The position numbers were made by a program, and so were the translations under genes. Under the pieces are notes generated by a model. It was not told where the DNA came from. It searched no databases and saw only the letters and a list, made by a program, of their open reading frames with translations. This document shows, one piece after another, positions 22,703-33,592 of a stretch of 64,000 nucleotides of DNA. The DNA is from Mercenaria mercenaria (lineage: Eukaryota > Mollusca > Bivalvia > Venerida > Veneridae): assembly GCF_021730395.1 (NCBI RefSeq), contig NC_069362.1, forward strand, positions 68,403,501 through 68,467,500, in the 5' to 3' direction. Each line of letters begins with the position of its first letter. Positions within the stretch are counted from its first letter, which is position 1.

Positions 22703-22794
22703 TTAAGATAACGATGTATGATACTTAAATATATGTATAAACTTATTTACCATCGCGTTGCAATAAAATTTAGCGTGGTTATATTTTCTGGTCC

Positions 22795-22975
22795 GTCGGG
22801 ATCATGGAGTACATCACAAATCTAATTGTAAGAGAATTAGGAACTAAAAGCCGTTATTGGTGGCCGTGAGGAATTACCTGTTACCAAAGTCCGTATTCAG
22901 CCAAGTCTGTTGTTATTTTACTTGTTCTATGCTTCCAAAGGATATTTCTGTAGATTTTATTAATGACAATGGAAG
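22795..22975 (+). repeat. Hairpin-core dispersed repeat, diverged copy
   Basis: Starts with GGGATCATGGAGTACATCAC (compare GGGATCATGAAGTTCACTCA after 32010) and continues with AATTACCTGTTACCAAAG and TTCTATGCTTCCAAAGGAT. The central hairpin is degraded. Confidence 0.45.
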
Positions 22976-23489
22976 TTCAGATGCGTAGACGCAGGATAAT
23001 GTTGCATTTAATTAATAAATGTCTTTGCTATAAGGAATTATATTTTAACATCAGAATATTTACGAAAGAAATGTTGATTTTGATAGCATGCTCCTTAAAC
23101 ATAGCAGTCACAGTTACAGGTGCTGTTCAAAAATGATTTAACGTTTTGCTGTCAAAAGTCGATTGTTTTGTACAGTTCGACCTTTGTATAACATGGTCAT
23201 ATATGTTTACAGGTGAAACACACAGTAAGTTTCAATGGCTACACAAAGTCGCATTTATATATACATGTATCATGATTTGAATTCACCTCGTAATATCTTC
23301 ATTCTTAGTCCACTAGTTTACCTGAATGCACGTCTAGACGCGCAGAGAAAGTATGACATCATTCAGAAGTGAACAACGTTTATAGTACAATGTGCTTGAA
23401 TTTACAGTGTAGGATTCCGTTTTGATATTGTGCCTTATATAATGTATGTTCAGCGCATGTCCGATTCAAGACCAGCTTGTTTAGTCATT

Positions 23490-24627
23490 AGCTCGACTAT
23501 TCATAGAATAGTGAGCTATTGCACTCGCCCATGCGTCGGCGTCGGCGTTGGCGTCGGCGTCGGCGTCCGCGTCCCGATTTTGGTTAAGGTTTTGTATGTA
23601 AGCTGGTATCTCAGTAACCACTTGTGGGAATGGATTGAAACTTCACACACTTATTTACTGTGACAAACTGACTTACATTGCACAGGTTCCATAACTCTAT
23701 TTTGCTTTTTTACAAAATTATGCCCCTTTTTCGACTTAGAAATTTTTGGTTAAGGTTTTGTATGTAAGCTGGTAACTCAGTAACCACTAGTGGGAATGGA
23801 TTGAAACTTCACACACTTATTCACTGTGACAAACTGACTTACATTGCACAGGTTCCATAACTCTATTTTGCTTTTTTACAAAATTATGCCCCTTTTTCGA
23901 CTTAGAAATTTTTGGTTAAGGTTTTGTATGTAAGCTGGTAACTCAGTAACCACTAGTGGGAATGGATTGAAACTTCACACACTTATTCACTGTGACGAAC
24001 TGATCTACATTGCACAGGTTCCATAACTCTATTTTGCTTTTTTACAAAATTATGCCCCTTTTTCGACTTAGAAATTTTTGGTTAAGGTTTTGTATGTAAG
24101 CTGGTATCTCAGTACTTACTAATGGGAATGGATTGAAACTTCACATACTTGTTCACTATCATGATCTGACATGCACTAAGCAAGTCCCATAACTCTACTC
24201 TCTTTTTTTTCAAATTATGCCCCTTTTTCGACTTAGCAGTTTTTGGTTAAATTTTTGTATGTAATCTGATATCTCAGTATCCATTAATTGGAATGGATTG
24301 AAACTTCACACACTTGTTCACTGTCATGATCTAACATGCACTGTGAAGGTCCCATAACTCTACTTGGCATTTTTACAAAATTATGCCCCTTTGACTTAGC
24401 AGTTTTTTGTTAAGTTTTTGTATGTAAGCTGGTATCTCAGTATCCACAAATTGGAAAGGATTGAAACTTCACACACTTGTTCACTGTCATGATATGACAT
24501 GCAGTACAGAGGTTCAATACCTCTACTTTGTATTTTACAAAATTATGCCCCTTTTTCAACTTTTGTATTCATTCAATTGACAAGGCTGTTGAATAGTCGA
24601 GCGTTGCTGTCCTCCGACAGCTCTTGT
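23490..24627 (+). mobile_element. Helentron-like (HINE/pearl-type) element, family A, complete
   Basis: 5' end GCTCGACTATTCA (23491-23503) is complementary to TGAATAGTCGAGC (24590-24602) near the 3' end: a subterminal inverted repeat. After the 5' block come a GGCGTC microsatellite (23533-23575) and about six tandem units of 164-166 bp, then a 3' hairpin GCTGTCCTCCGACAGC (24606-24621) and the end TCTTGT. Subterminal inverted repeats, a 3' hairpin and internal tandem repeats are the known layout of non-autonomous Helentrons (DINE-1-like) and of bivalve pearl elements. No protein coding. Confidence 0.75.
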
Positions 24628-24717
24628 TTTATAAATATTCTCAATATTCAAGAAATATTGACAACAAATGTAAGCCTTCTTTTTAATATACGCAGTAATT
24701 CACGAGGTATATCATTT

Positions 24718-24915
24718 TTAACCCTTAGCCTGCTGCAGGCGGATTTAACAGTCTTTGCAAACAGCTTGGAACCAGATCAGACGCCGATCAGGTTCCAAGC
24801 TGTTTGCTACTCTGACAATATTTCTTCCAATTTTGGAGCAAATTGAATGAACTTTACAATTTTAGCAGACGACATTTCCAGCAGACGACAATTTATCTAG
24901 CATGCTAAAGGTTAA
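24718..24915. mobile_element. Small palindromic MITE
   Basis: Ends TTAACCCTTAGCCTGCT and AGCATGCTAAAGGTTAA are inverted copies with few mismatches. Inside, 24757-24807 is a near-perfect palindrome built on AACAGCTTGGAACC and its complement. Confidence 0.7.
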
Positions 24916-26405
24916 GCAGGGTAACCTTTACAGCTTTACTCCTCTTTTCTGGAAAAGCGACTTAAAGTACAAATATCACGGAATCTATAAAAGGTGTAAT
25001 AAATTAACGATAATAAATTACCGATTCAGTGCATAAAGATCTGGAACAATGTTGTCTTCACTGCTGCTTGTACCAGTTTTAAGACTCTACAGTTCACCAG
25101 AAATGTTTTATTTGGTTAAATGTGTGAAACACTGTGCCTATTTACTTGATCAAACAGCGCACTGCTGGCAACAAAATGTTGACGATACTCTCCAAGGGAT
25201 TTCTGACAATGTTTTGATACATACACCCGGCTACAGGCACTTAATACACCATTAGGGCTTAAAATGCTACTAAACCACATCCATAGACCTGTTATTTGAT
25301 CTGCCATGAAGGTAAGGAAATCTGATCTTTAGAAATAAGTTCTATTGATATTACTGATTCTATCGTTATGCAAATTCCATTCCAATTTACATAACTTATA
25401 AACGTTGCGTTTTATGCCTACACATTTTAATGAAATAATAGCTTGTATAATTACCTATAGAAAATATGATGACTTGGTCATGCATGAGCCAGATGTGTCA
25501 AAACTGTATTACAGCAGGAGCAACACACACCCAACTCACTAACTATATTACCAGCGGTTTTTTATCTAACATTATGCGTTCACGCGTTCACGCTTTTAAC
25601 TATCATGTCAGTTTTGAGATCCCAACTCCAGTTACGAAACAGCGAACGTCCAGAGTTATCACCTGTATGAATAATGAGAGAATGGGATTAAATAGCTCTA
25701 TATATGTCATATATATCAGTGCACTTGCAAAAGTATGCAAAAGATCGAGCATGCAAACCACATTGGAAGCTGGACTTACCATATAAACAACCCAGTCGTA
25801 TTTCGGTTAAGAATAACATTTTCTTCTTTACTGTCAGAATAATACTTTTTGATTTATGTTCTAAAAACCAGTACTCGGGGCATGTGGGGTAATACACATT
25901 TCATTACCTCTCGTGAATGGACTCGATTAAAACGTGTCTGCTATTATGTTGCTTGTTTGTGTTCTCTGCATGCTATGAAAAGTTCTTTTTTCTGAATATA
26001 TTATTATGAAATTTTATTTGATGATGAAAAAATGGTTCATGGTGGTAAAAACAATTGGGTTCAGCTGTGAGATATGTAGTAATGAAGTTTAGATATGTTT
26101 CGGTTAGATCAGCGTATAAATCAAGCACTTATATTAATGACAAAATTTGTACAATGTTTAAAGGACAACACTATTAAGAATGGCTCGGGACAATTACATA
26201 TAACTTATAACTGTATTTGTATCGTGAGTGTCAGTTTTTTTTTTATTTAAACATATTTGAATTGGCGTAATATAAGGATATTTAGGCATTCTCGTGCAAA
26301 GCTAAGGTCTTCCTCATACAAGCTTGAAACAGAGAGAGGTAAATATAACAAGTAGGTTTTTCAAATCATGTATCTGGGTTTCAGTTTTGTTTTAGTTTAC
26401 CCAAA
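24916..26405. other. Non-coding stretch with one repeat fragment
   Basis: No coding region supported. A hairpin-core repeat fragment lies at about 25890-25980 (CATTACCTCTCGTGAATGGA, CTCGATTAAAACGTGTCTGC). The rest shows nothing I can name. Confidence 0.35.
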
Positions 26406-26407
26406 AT

Positions 26408-26545
26408 AGAAAAAGTGGAAACTCCATAGGTCGCTCAACACGACAAAAACGAAAATGTTGCAGGTTCGGTTTGATCGAGCCTGTTCACGGACGGTAGTGG
26501 AGATGCATGCTACCGTCCACGCACTCTAGCCCCGGGTCTAAGGCT
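26408..26545 (-). repeat. Hairpin-core dispersed repeat, long-form copy
   Basis: On the minus strand it holds two stem-loops: GGACGGTAG paired with CTACCGTCC around a 12 bp loop, and the core CAGGCTCGATCAAACCGAAC, followed by CTGCAACATTTTCGTTTTTG and GTTTCCACTTTTTC. Same layout as 47030-47163. Confidence 0.75.
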
Positions 26546-26940
26546 GTTATGTATTAGAGACAAATATATTGTCATCAGTTTAGATTTCTAATGGGCTGCA
26601 AGTCTGTAAAGGTTATATTCAGTTTAAGGGCAATTTTGGATACGCAGTAGAACGTTTATTAAAGTATAAACAGTATGAAACTGTTGTTTGATTTTGTGTA
26701 TAGATAAACCTTGACCAAAATGCAAACTATCAGACATTTGTATGTACAAAATTTTGTCATCAGTATATCTGTGATATCATAGGTATAATTGTAACACATT
26801 ATTGTTAAAGAACGATTGATATACATAAAATAGATACATTTTCACTGACACTGAATTTGAGTTGTTTTTTTTTTTTTTATAAAAGTTAATGGTGAACTAT
26901 TGTTTATTCAAGAGACGTTATGCAATTCGTTTCATTTTAA

Positions 26941-27619
26941 GCTCATCTGTTTTTTTGGGGGAAAAAATGATGAGTTATTGTCATCACTTGATCGGCGTCG
27001 GTGTCGGCGTCGGCGTCGGCGTCGGCATTGCCTGGTTAAGTTTTATGTTTAGGTCAGCTTTTCTCCTAAACTATCAAAGCTATTGCTTTGAAACTTGCAA
27101 CACTTGTTCACCATCATAAGCTGACCCTGTACAGCAAGAAACATAACTCCATCCTGCTTTTTGCAAGATTTATGGCCCCCTTTGTACTTAGAAAATATCA
27201 GATTTCTTGGTTAAGTTTTATGTTTAGGTCAACTTTTCTCCTAAACTATCAAAGCTATTGCTTTGAAACTTGCAACACTTGTTCACCATCATAAGCTGAC
27301 CCTGTACATTAAGAAACATAACTCCATCCTGCTTTTTGCAATAATTATTGCCCCTTTTGGACTTAGAAAATCAGTTTTCTTGGTTGAGTATTATGTTTAA
27401 GTCAGCTTTTTTCATTAACTATCAAAGCTATTGCTTTAAAACTTCCAACAGTTTTTCACCATCATTAGCGGACGCTGTACATCAAGAATCATAACTCTGT
27501 CCTGCTTTTTGCAAGAATGATGGCCCTTTTTAGACTTAGAAAATCATGGGTAGGACAATATTTCTATTATACAAAAAAAAATCAGATGAGCGTCAGCACC
27601 CGCAAGGCGGTGCTCTTGT
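26941..27619 (+). mobile_element. Helentron-like element, family B, complete
   Basis: 5' end GCTCATCTG with its near-complement CAGATGAGC at 27583-27591, GTCGGC microsatellite (about 26996-27026), about three tandem units of 173-176 bp, 3' hairpin GCACCCGCAAGGCGGTGC (27596-27613) and end TCTTGT. Same plan as family A but different sequence. Confidence 0.75.
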
Positions 27620-27899
27620 GATAATCTGTTTGTCCCTTCGTCCGTCTTTATGTCTTTTCGTCAGTCAGTCAGTCAGTCTGGAAATGTTGATTCTGAGATA
27701 ACGTAAAGATAAAGGCAGTTTGTAAATACGTTAATTTATATACCACATTCACCAGAGGATAACAATCATTCTGGTAAATTCCTCATGTTGTTTTACAAGA
27801 TTTCTGAAACTAAAACTGAAACATTTTTATTTGATAAAACGCCTATTTTATACAACTATATGTTCAAAACTATTCAAACATAGACAACTCATTATGATG

Positions 27900-28880
27900 C
27901 ATCTGGATAATCATAAAATACAATAAAAATATCCATATCACGTAAAATAAATACATAAATCCAAACTAACATTGAAGGAAAAGAGACATAGCTCCGCAAT
28001 CCTCAATACCTAACGGATGTGTGCTAAAACATTACATTAAAATCTCTAAGATAGAATGGTTTTCAGATTTTTCTTGAATCGTCGAAGGATTAAGACTGTC
28101 TAATACTCAAAATATATCATTTAATAGTCTCGAACCTACATTACTTAACCTTCTTTCATTAAAAGACTTTTTTTAAATGGAAATTAAAAGGCTTTCTTTT
28201 ATTAAATGGAACAGCAAACCACCCATCTGTAGTATCCGAAGACCTTAAACCTGCTCTATAGGGATAATACGGAGATAAAATCTCAGTCAAATAGATTGAT
28301 GCATTTCCAACAGAGAAGTTGCACACGGACATAGATCGTGGCTTTGATAGGTAACCAGGTGGTAAAGGGCTTGTGTAGAACTGTCAAATTTCCAACGGTT
28401 TAAAACAAATTTGCACACGAATTTTAAATACAACGAATTTGTCTTTTTCACTCTCTGTTATACCATACAGTATTACATTACAACATTCCAGATGCGAAAT
28501 AACTAGTGACAAAACAAGTATCTCTGTAGAATCCTTTGTGAGCCTTAATCCTAAAGTAGTTCAACATAGCTGTAAGACATTTCGTTTTAACGTGTACTTT
28601 GAAATACATATATACTGAGAAAAAAGCTTACCTGACATTAGTGCTTTTGACAGTAATTTAAAAATTATTGAATGTACAACTTTGAAATTTAGTCTACGCT
28701 TAGAACAATATATTGTTGATAAGTTTTCACAATTTCAACAAAATCAAATTATGCATCATATAAATTCGCTCATTTGTAGGACTTCAGCCCATCTTTGAAA
28801 AGTCACAAAAACACTAAAACACATAGAATTAACAAACTAGTAAAACCGCCATGAGAGAAGAGAATGACTACAACCCGTCC

Positions 28881-28911
<31 letters not shown>

Positions 28912-29480
28912 AGAATAATGGCGTTGTCGTGCCCTATCATAAAAAAAACCACTTAATTTGTGTGTAAATTTTATACATTTCCTAGTAAAAACTCAGAATC
29001 TACAAACCCTTATTTCTAAACAATATATTTATTCATTTTCTAAAAACGCATTTTTCATTTGTCTTTTTGTGACTTTTTAAAATAGACTTTAGTAGTAAAA
29101 TTAATAAAATCATATTTTTGCGTCATTTAATACTATTGAAATTTTGATAAGTTAATATTAATAGATTGATCTAACTGTCCCCTTAATTAAAAAAAATGCC
29201 CTTTCAGTATTTTTAAACTATCTTTAAAATAGAAAATGGCGGATTAGCTCTTTGGTTCAGCACAGAAAAACACTCAAATACCTTATACTACATCCAGATT
29301 TTATATTGTCTCCCTCAATGTTAATTCCCTTGGTACAACATTAATTCCATTTTGCTCTACTGCCGTATATATAACAAGCTCAGTCTTCGAAGTGTCCATG
29401 TTAAGTTTGTTCTCATTCATCCGGCTGTTAATCATTATTGCACACTGTTCAAGTTCCAAGTTCTTTAATCACATGTAATT
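27900..29480 (-). pseudogene. Decayed jockey/CR1-like LINE reverse transcriptase
   Basis: Frames on the minus strand show conserved LINE reverse-transcriptase stretches in the right order: SRMNENKLNMDTSKTELVIY (about 29345-29450; the post-catalytic N..K.xLN..KTE motif), LVLSLVISHLECCNVILYGI (about 28450-28530; the S.L.YCN..LYG motif), YLTEILSPYYP and LRSSDTTDG (28200-28290). Stops and shifts separate them, and a poly-C/CA run lies between. This is the 3' half of an element of non-LTR type; the endonuclease and catalytic YADD part are not recognisable here. Confidence 0.65.
28879..28912. repeat. Poly-C run followed by (AC)n
   Basis: Nineteen C residues (28879-28897) directly followed by an ACACAC microsatellite. 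Prone to length error in sequencing. Confidence 0.95.
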
Positions 29481-29529
29481 CGTTGATGATTGGTGTCGGT
29501 TCGAAACGTTTATTTGCAATATGATCATC

Positions 29530-30421
29530 ACCGGATGTAAAGATAACTACTGTAAACGACTCAAAACATAAAGGTTCGCAGATGTATAAATGGCTACTGC
29601 AAAAAACTCATAAAAGCCATTACCAGATGTATAGATGTTTTCTTCAAACGACTCAACACGCAACATTACTAGATGAAAGATGACTGCTGCAAACGTCTCA
29701 AAACCCAACATGGTCAGATGTATAGATTGCTGCTGTAAAACGACTCAAACCACCACATTGACTTATGTATAATGACTGCTGCAAACGATTCAAAACAATA
29801 CTGCCAGATGCACAAATTGCTGCTGGAAAAAAAACTCAAAACACAACATAACGAGATGTACAGATTGCTGTAGCGATACGACACGAAACATGAATTGATG
29901 GCTGCTGGCAATGACTCAAAAGACCATATTATCGGATGTATAAATGGCTGCTGGCAACGACTCAATATACCGTATTATTGGATGTATAGATGACTGCTGG
30001 CAACTACTCAAAAGACCATATTATCGGATGTATAGATAGCTGCTGGCAACGACTCATAATACCATATTATCGGATGTATAGATAGCTGCTGGCAACGAGT
30101 CAAAAGACCATATTATCGGATGTATAGATGGCTGCTGGCAACGAGTCAAAAGACCATATTATCGGATGTATAGATGGCTGCTGGCAACAATTCAAAAGAC
30201 CATATTATCGGATGTATAGATGGCCGCTGGCAACGACTCAAAAGACCGTATTACCGGATGTATAGATGGCCGCTGGCAACGACTCAAAAGACCGTATTAT
30301 CGAATGTATAGATGGCCGCTGGCAACGACTCAAAAGACCGTATTACCTGATGTATAGATGGCCGCTGGCAACGACTCAAAAGACCGAATTACCGGATGTA
30401 TAGATGGCTGCTGCATTCGAA
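29530..30421. repeat. 46 bp minisatellite, about 20 units, overlapping the end of GPCR 2
   Basis: Tandem 46 bp units, each containing GGATGTATAGATGGCYGCTG and CAACGACTCAAAAGACC. Units from about 29930 to 30421 are nearly identical; units from 29530 to 29900 are increasingly diverged and vary in length. The innermost unit lies inside the GPCR reading frame (minus strand) and encodes AAIYTSGNSVF and the stop, so the array appears to have been seeded by the last exon. Confidence 0.9.
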
Positions 30422-31326
30422 GTAGGTCGGTTACTGTCTTTGTTACAGAATTTACATTTTAATATAGTCCTAAACGCTTTCCTCAATTCATTGTTTCTAT
30501 ATCCATAAATTAGCCAGTTTATTGCGGAATTAAACAGACCAGGTATCAGTGTACATCGTTTCACAAATTGAAAGGTGGGCGTGTCCCAAAATGTGACGAT
30601 GAAACTCAGTATAACGTAGGGTAACCAACATATCACGAATGTCCCTAATACAATGACCATAGTGATTACGTGGTGTAAGTCTGTTTGAGCCTTAGTATGA
30701 ACGTTATATTCTGTTTTTCCTCCGATACTATTTCTCATGCGTGCTTTTTTAAGAGCAATGCGTACAACAATCATATAAAACGTAAAAGTCACAATTAATC
30801 CGCAGATAAGAATCCAATCGCAGTAAAGTTGATAGGCCTCGGGCCATACTACATTACGAACACATTCAGCAGACGAGTTTGTAAAAGTATTCACACCATA
30901 AAATGGTAACGTGCTATTGACTGCTACAAGTACCCAGCCAAACGATATCATAAATACCATCTTTGGTTTCGTTAGCAACGTTCTTGCACGAAAGGGAAAG
31001 CAAATAACTATATATCTTTCTACTGATACCAAAAGTAAACTGAAACAAGACGATCCTAAACTTAGGACAAAAAATCCTAGACAAGCCAAACAAACGTATT
31101 TTTTACTTTTCCATCCGAAAATATCTGATAGCATATCTGTTGGTATCAAAACTGCACCTACGATTAAATCCGAGAATGCCAAATTTGCAATAAGAATATG
31201 AATATTGCTTCGCAGTCTTGGAAATTTGGCAACGCTGTACAATATAAGCCCATTCCCAAACACCGTCGGAATCATAACTGTAGCATAAACAATATGCCAT
31301 ACCGTAAAATATGTCTCGTTTACCAT
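30376..31326 (-). CDS. Class A (rhodopsin-like) G protein-coupled receptor, paralogue 2
   Basis: Intronless, 316 residues, same length as the receptor at 18829-19779 and about three quarters identical along its whole length. Landmarks: FGNGLIL (TM1), LAFSDLIVG (TM2), C3.25 in KKYVCLAC, SVERYIVI (ERY variant of DRY), NSS site and cysteine in AECVRNVVW (extracellular loop 2), FVICWLPYV (TM6), FNSAINWLIYGYRN (TM7, proline of NPxxY again replaced by W), CKFC in the tail. It has an extra N-glycosylation sequon at NET near the N-terminus. Differences cluster in TM4, TM5, the third intracellular loop and the tail, which fits divergence in ligand or coupling. The last 11 codons are the first unit of the downstream 46 bp minisatellite. 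Ligand unknown. Confidence 0.92.
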   Translation of the reverse strand: MVNETYFTVWHIVYATVMIPTVFGNGLILYSVAKFPRLRSNIHILIANLAFSDLIVGAVLIPTDMLSDIFGWKSKKYVCLACLGFFVLSLGSSCFSLLLVSVERYIVICFPFRARTLLTKPKMVFMISFGWVLVAVNSTLPFYGVNTFTNSSAECVRNVVWPEAYQLYCDWILICGLIVTFTFYMIVVRIALKKARMRNSIGGKTEYNVHTKAQTDLHHVITMVIVLGTFVICWLPYVILSFIVTFWDTPTFQFVKRCTLIPGLFNSAINWLIYGYRNNELRKAFRTILKCKFCNKDSNRPTSNAAAIYTSGNSVF

Positions 31327-31650
31327 TTCTGTTCAGGTATGTTATCGCTTGTGATGAACTGTAATACTGATAGAACGCGCAGTATATGAATTCACGGGAA
31401 TATCTCCTGCATGAACACGTATTTGCTTTACCTTTAGACCTTCAGCTGATGCACTGTTTTTCTTATCTATGGATGTTCAAACCCATTACTGATACTTGTT
31501 GAACAAACACGCATTTAACTGAAAGCTTTCCAAATAACTCAAATGTAATGTAAATCGTATTTCCGTTCTTAGGGATTGGCTATAACTTAAAAACCTGTTA
31601 TTCCTAAGCGACAGCAATATTGATAGATAATCTAATTGCTTTTATCGACA
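31327..31650 (-). promoter_or_regulatory. Upstream region shared with GPCR 1
   Basis: Read on the minus strand it aligns with 18525-18828 (blocks CAATTAGATTAT, AGGAATAA, GGAAAGCTTTCAG, ATCAGTAATGGG) with several small indels. Likely the copied promoter and 5' UTR. Confidence 0.6.
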
Positions 31651-31849
31651 GGAAATAAGATAGCAATTGATACTGAATAGAAAACTCATTAAAGCATGCC
31701 ATTATGATAACTTAAGCCATATAGTCCCCATGCAAGTTACTTGAAGTATGTTACGTTTATCTCTTTACACTTATAGTAGGAAGTACATAGAGTCAATAGA
31801 GTCAATAGGGCTAAGTTAAAGGATGTTGTATAGTGTAATAATGTTGGTC

Positions 31850-32200
31850 CTGTTCCTCTCATGATTAAACCCAATCAAACCGAGTCTGCTATCATTCTAC
31901 TTGGTTGCATTCTATGATTCCAAATGATCTTCTTACAGATTTTATTAACTACCACAACGGCAATCTTTAAGTGCCGCGTGGCGGCCGTAAAATGTCTCCC
32001 CGTACTTGGATTCAGTGGGATCATGAAGTTCACTCAATATTCATGGGTAATAGAGTTCCGCTTAAGCTGGTGCTAGGGACATGAGTCGTGTTACACTTTC
32101 CATTACCTGTCATGAACAGACTCAGTCAAACCTAGTCTCCTACTATTTTGCTTGGTTGCATTCTATGCTTCTAAATGATCTTACATATTTTATTGTTATT
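31850..32200 (+). repeat. Two tandem hairpin-core repeat copies
   Basis: Copy one (31850-32035) includes CCAATCAAACCGAGTCTGC, GGTTGCATTCTATGATTCC, CAGATTTTATTAAC and GTGCCGCGTGGCGGCCGTAA with CTCCCCGTAC. Copy two (32045-32195) begins upstream of the core with GTGCTAGGGACATGAGTC, then TTACCTGTCATGAACAGAC and GGTTGCATTCTATGCTTC. Together they give the fullest view of the short-form member. Confidence 0.7.
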
Positions 32201-33063
32201 GATTAAATGAAAATTTGAAAGTTATTATTTAACCTTTATATCTTGCAACAAGTGTTAGGAATGCTTTTACTGTAGCAAAGAATTCGCTAAAGTCTTAAAC
32301 CTTTCGATTTGAAACATATTGTAACATATAACGACTAGGAAACCACAATGTTTAGGATTACAACTCAATCAAGCCAGCGGTTCCTAATCTCCTCTTGCCA
32401 GCGGTATATCCAGTGTAAACATTGTACACATGAGGACTTCGCGTGTCTTCCAGTTACGTTCCAGACTGTGGGACCGACACCATAATTTCAAGAATTGATT
32501 GATATCAGCCCAGTAGTGACGATCTAACTAAATGACAAGTTACCTTACCGGCGCCTCGAACAAGTACAGGTTATTCCTCTACCGGTTTCTTCCCAAGCAT
32601 ATTTGGCTTTTGTAAGATTCAAATAGATCTCTCCCTATGTCCAATCTTTTGATCTCAAACTTTCAGGAAGTTTGATAATGCATTTGGTAAGTGGTTTCTT
32701 CAAAAGGAATACACTGTAAGCCGGCTGCTTTAACACATATTTTGCAGATCAACGGTTTTTAAATATTATACAGTCGTGTTCCTTTCACATCTACAGTAGG
32801 CATATCATTCTAATATCAATAAGGTACTCAGAGTTAAGCATCAACACGTCTTATGTCAAATTGTGCCTTGGATGATACCAAGAAATACACACCTGGGTAC
32901 AACGTCAGACGTCATACAGCACTTTAACTTAGTGTTATTATTAATTCCCTGTCGGTCCTGCCGGAGAAGACTTGTGGTTTGACCTTGTACTTCCATCCAT
33001 CAGTCCGTCATAAAAGTAGAGCATGTGATTACATAAAAAATCTAGATATTTTTATGAAACATT
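32201..33063. other. Non-coding stretch
   Basis: No coding region, repeat or RNA gene that I can support. Short open frames here are not convincing. Confidence 0.35.
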
Positions 33064-33279
33064 TTACATAGGAAGACCGATGCAGTTTTGGGGATAAGCA
33101 TTTCGTGGGCTGAGCGCGAGACTATTGTAACTGTATCTAAATAAAGAACAAGATACAATAATTTCGCGTTCAGCCGTCGATTTACATTTTGGTAGCATCA
33201 AACATATGGCTGCTATTGCAACAAGTAGACAAAAAGTAGATCCTACATATATAAGATATTCTAATGAAACATTATACAT
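33064..33279 (-). CDS. Hypothetical small membrane-spanning frame or exon
   Basis: Open frame of 71 codons with one clear hydrophobic segment (LIYVGSTFCLLVAIAAICLM) followed by a basic stop-transfer region PKCKSTAER. Composition looks more like protein than the surrounding sequence, but there is no homologue I recognise, no flanking exon and no polyadenylation signal that I can tie to it. Could be an exon of a larger receptor or chance. Confidence 0.2.
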   Translation of the reverse strand: MYNVSLEYLIYVGSTFCLLVAIAAICLMLPKCKSTAEREIIVSCSLFRYSYNSLALSPRNAYPQNCIGLPM

Positions 33280-33592
33280 AAATGGAAAATATGCACGTCG
33301 TTTTATTAGGTCGGTTTGTTTTTGTCAGACTGTTGTTTTCCGTTCTGTCCACTAACCACTGAATGTACTGGCAATGTTCAAGTACAAGATATATTGTCCT
33401 GAAACCAGGTACATAAACTTGAAAGTTACACGGACGATTTCGTTATACATTTTTCCGTGCGTGCATCCGCACGTCAGTTAGAAAGGGAGGATCAAGCAAT
33501 AACTTTAAAAGTAAACAAAAAGAAACCTGGTTTATCAATAAATAACATTTTTGGGAAAATACTACGAATGTAGTTAAAATATTTTTTCTAAG

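Noticed and set aside
23520-23663. Open frames with VGVGVGVGV or RRRPRRRPRPRP stretches (also near 26980 and 63570)
   Set aside because: These are translations of the GGCGTC microsatellite in Helentron-like elements, not proteins.
29530-30421. CRISPR-like array
   Set aside because: Units are contiguous 46 bp repeats without unique spacers, and the genome is eukaryotic.
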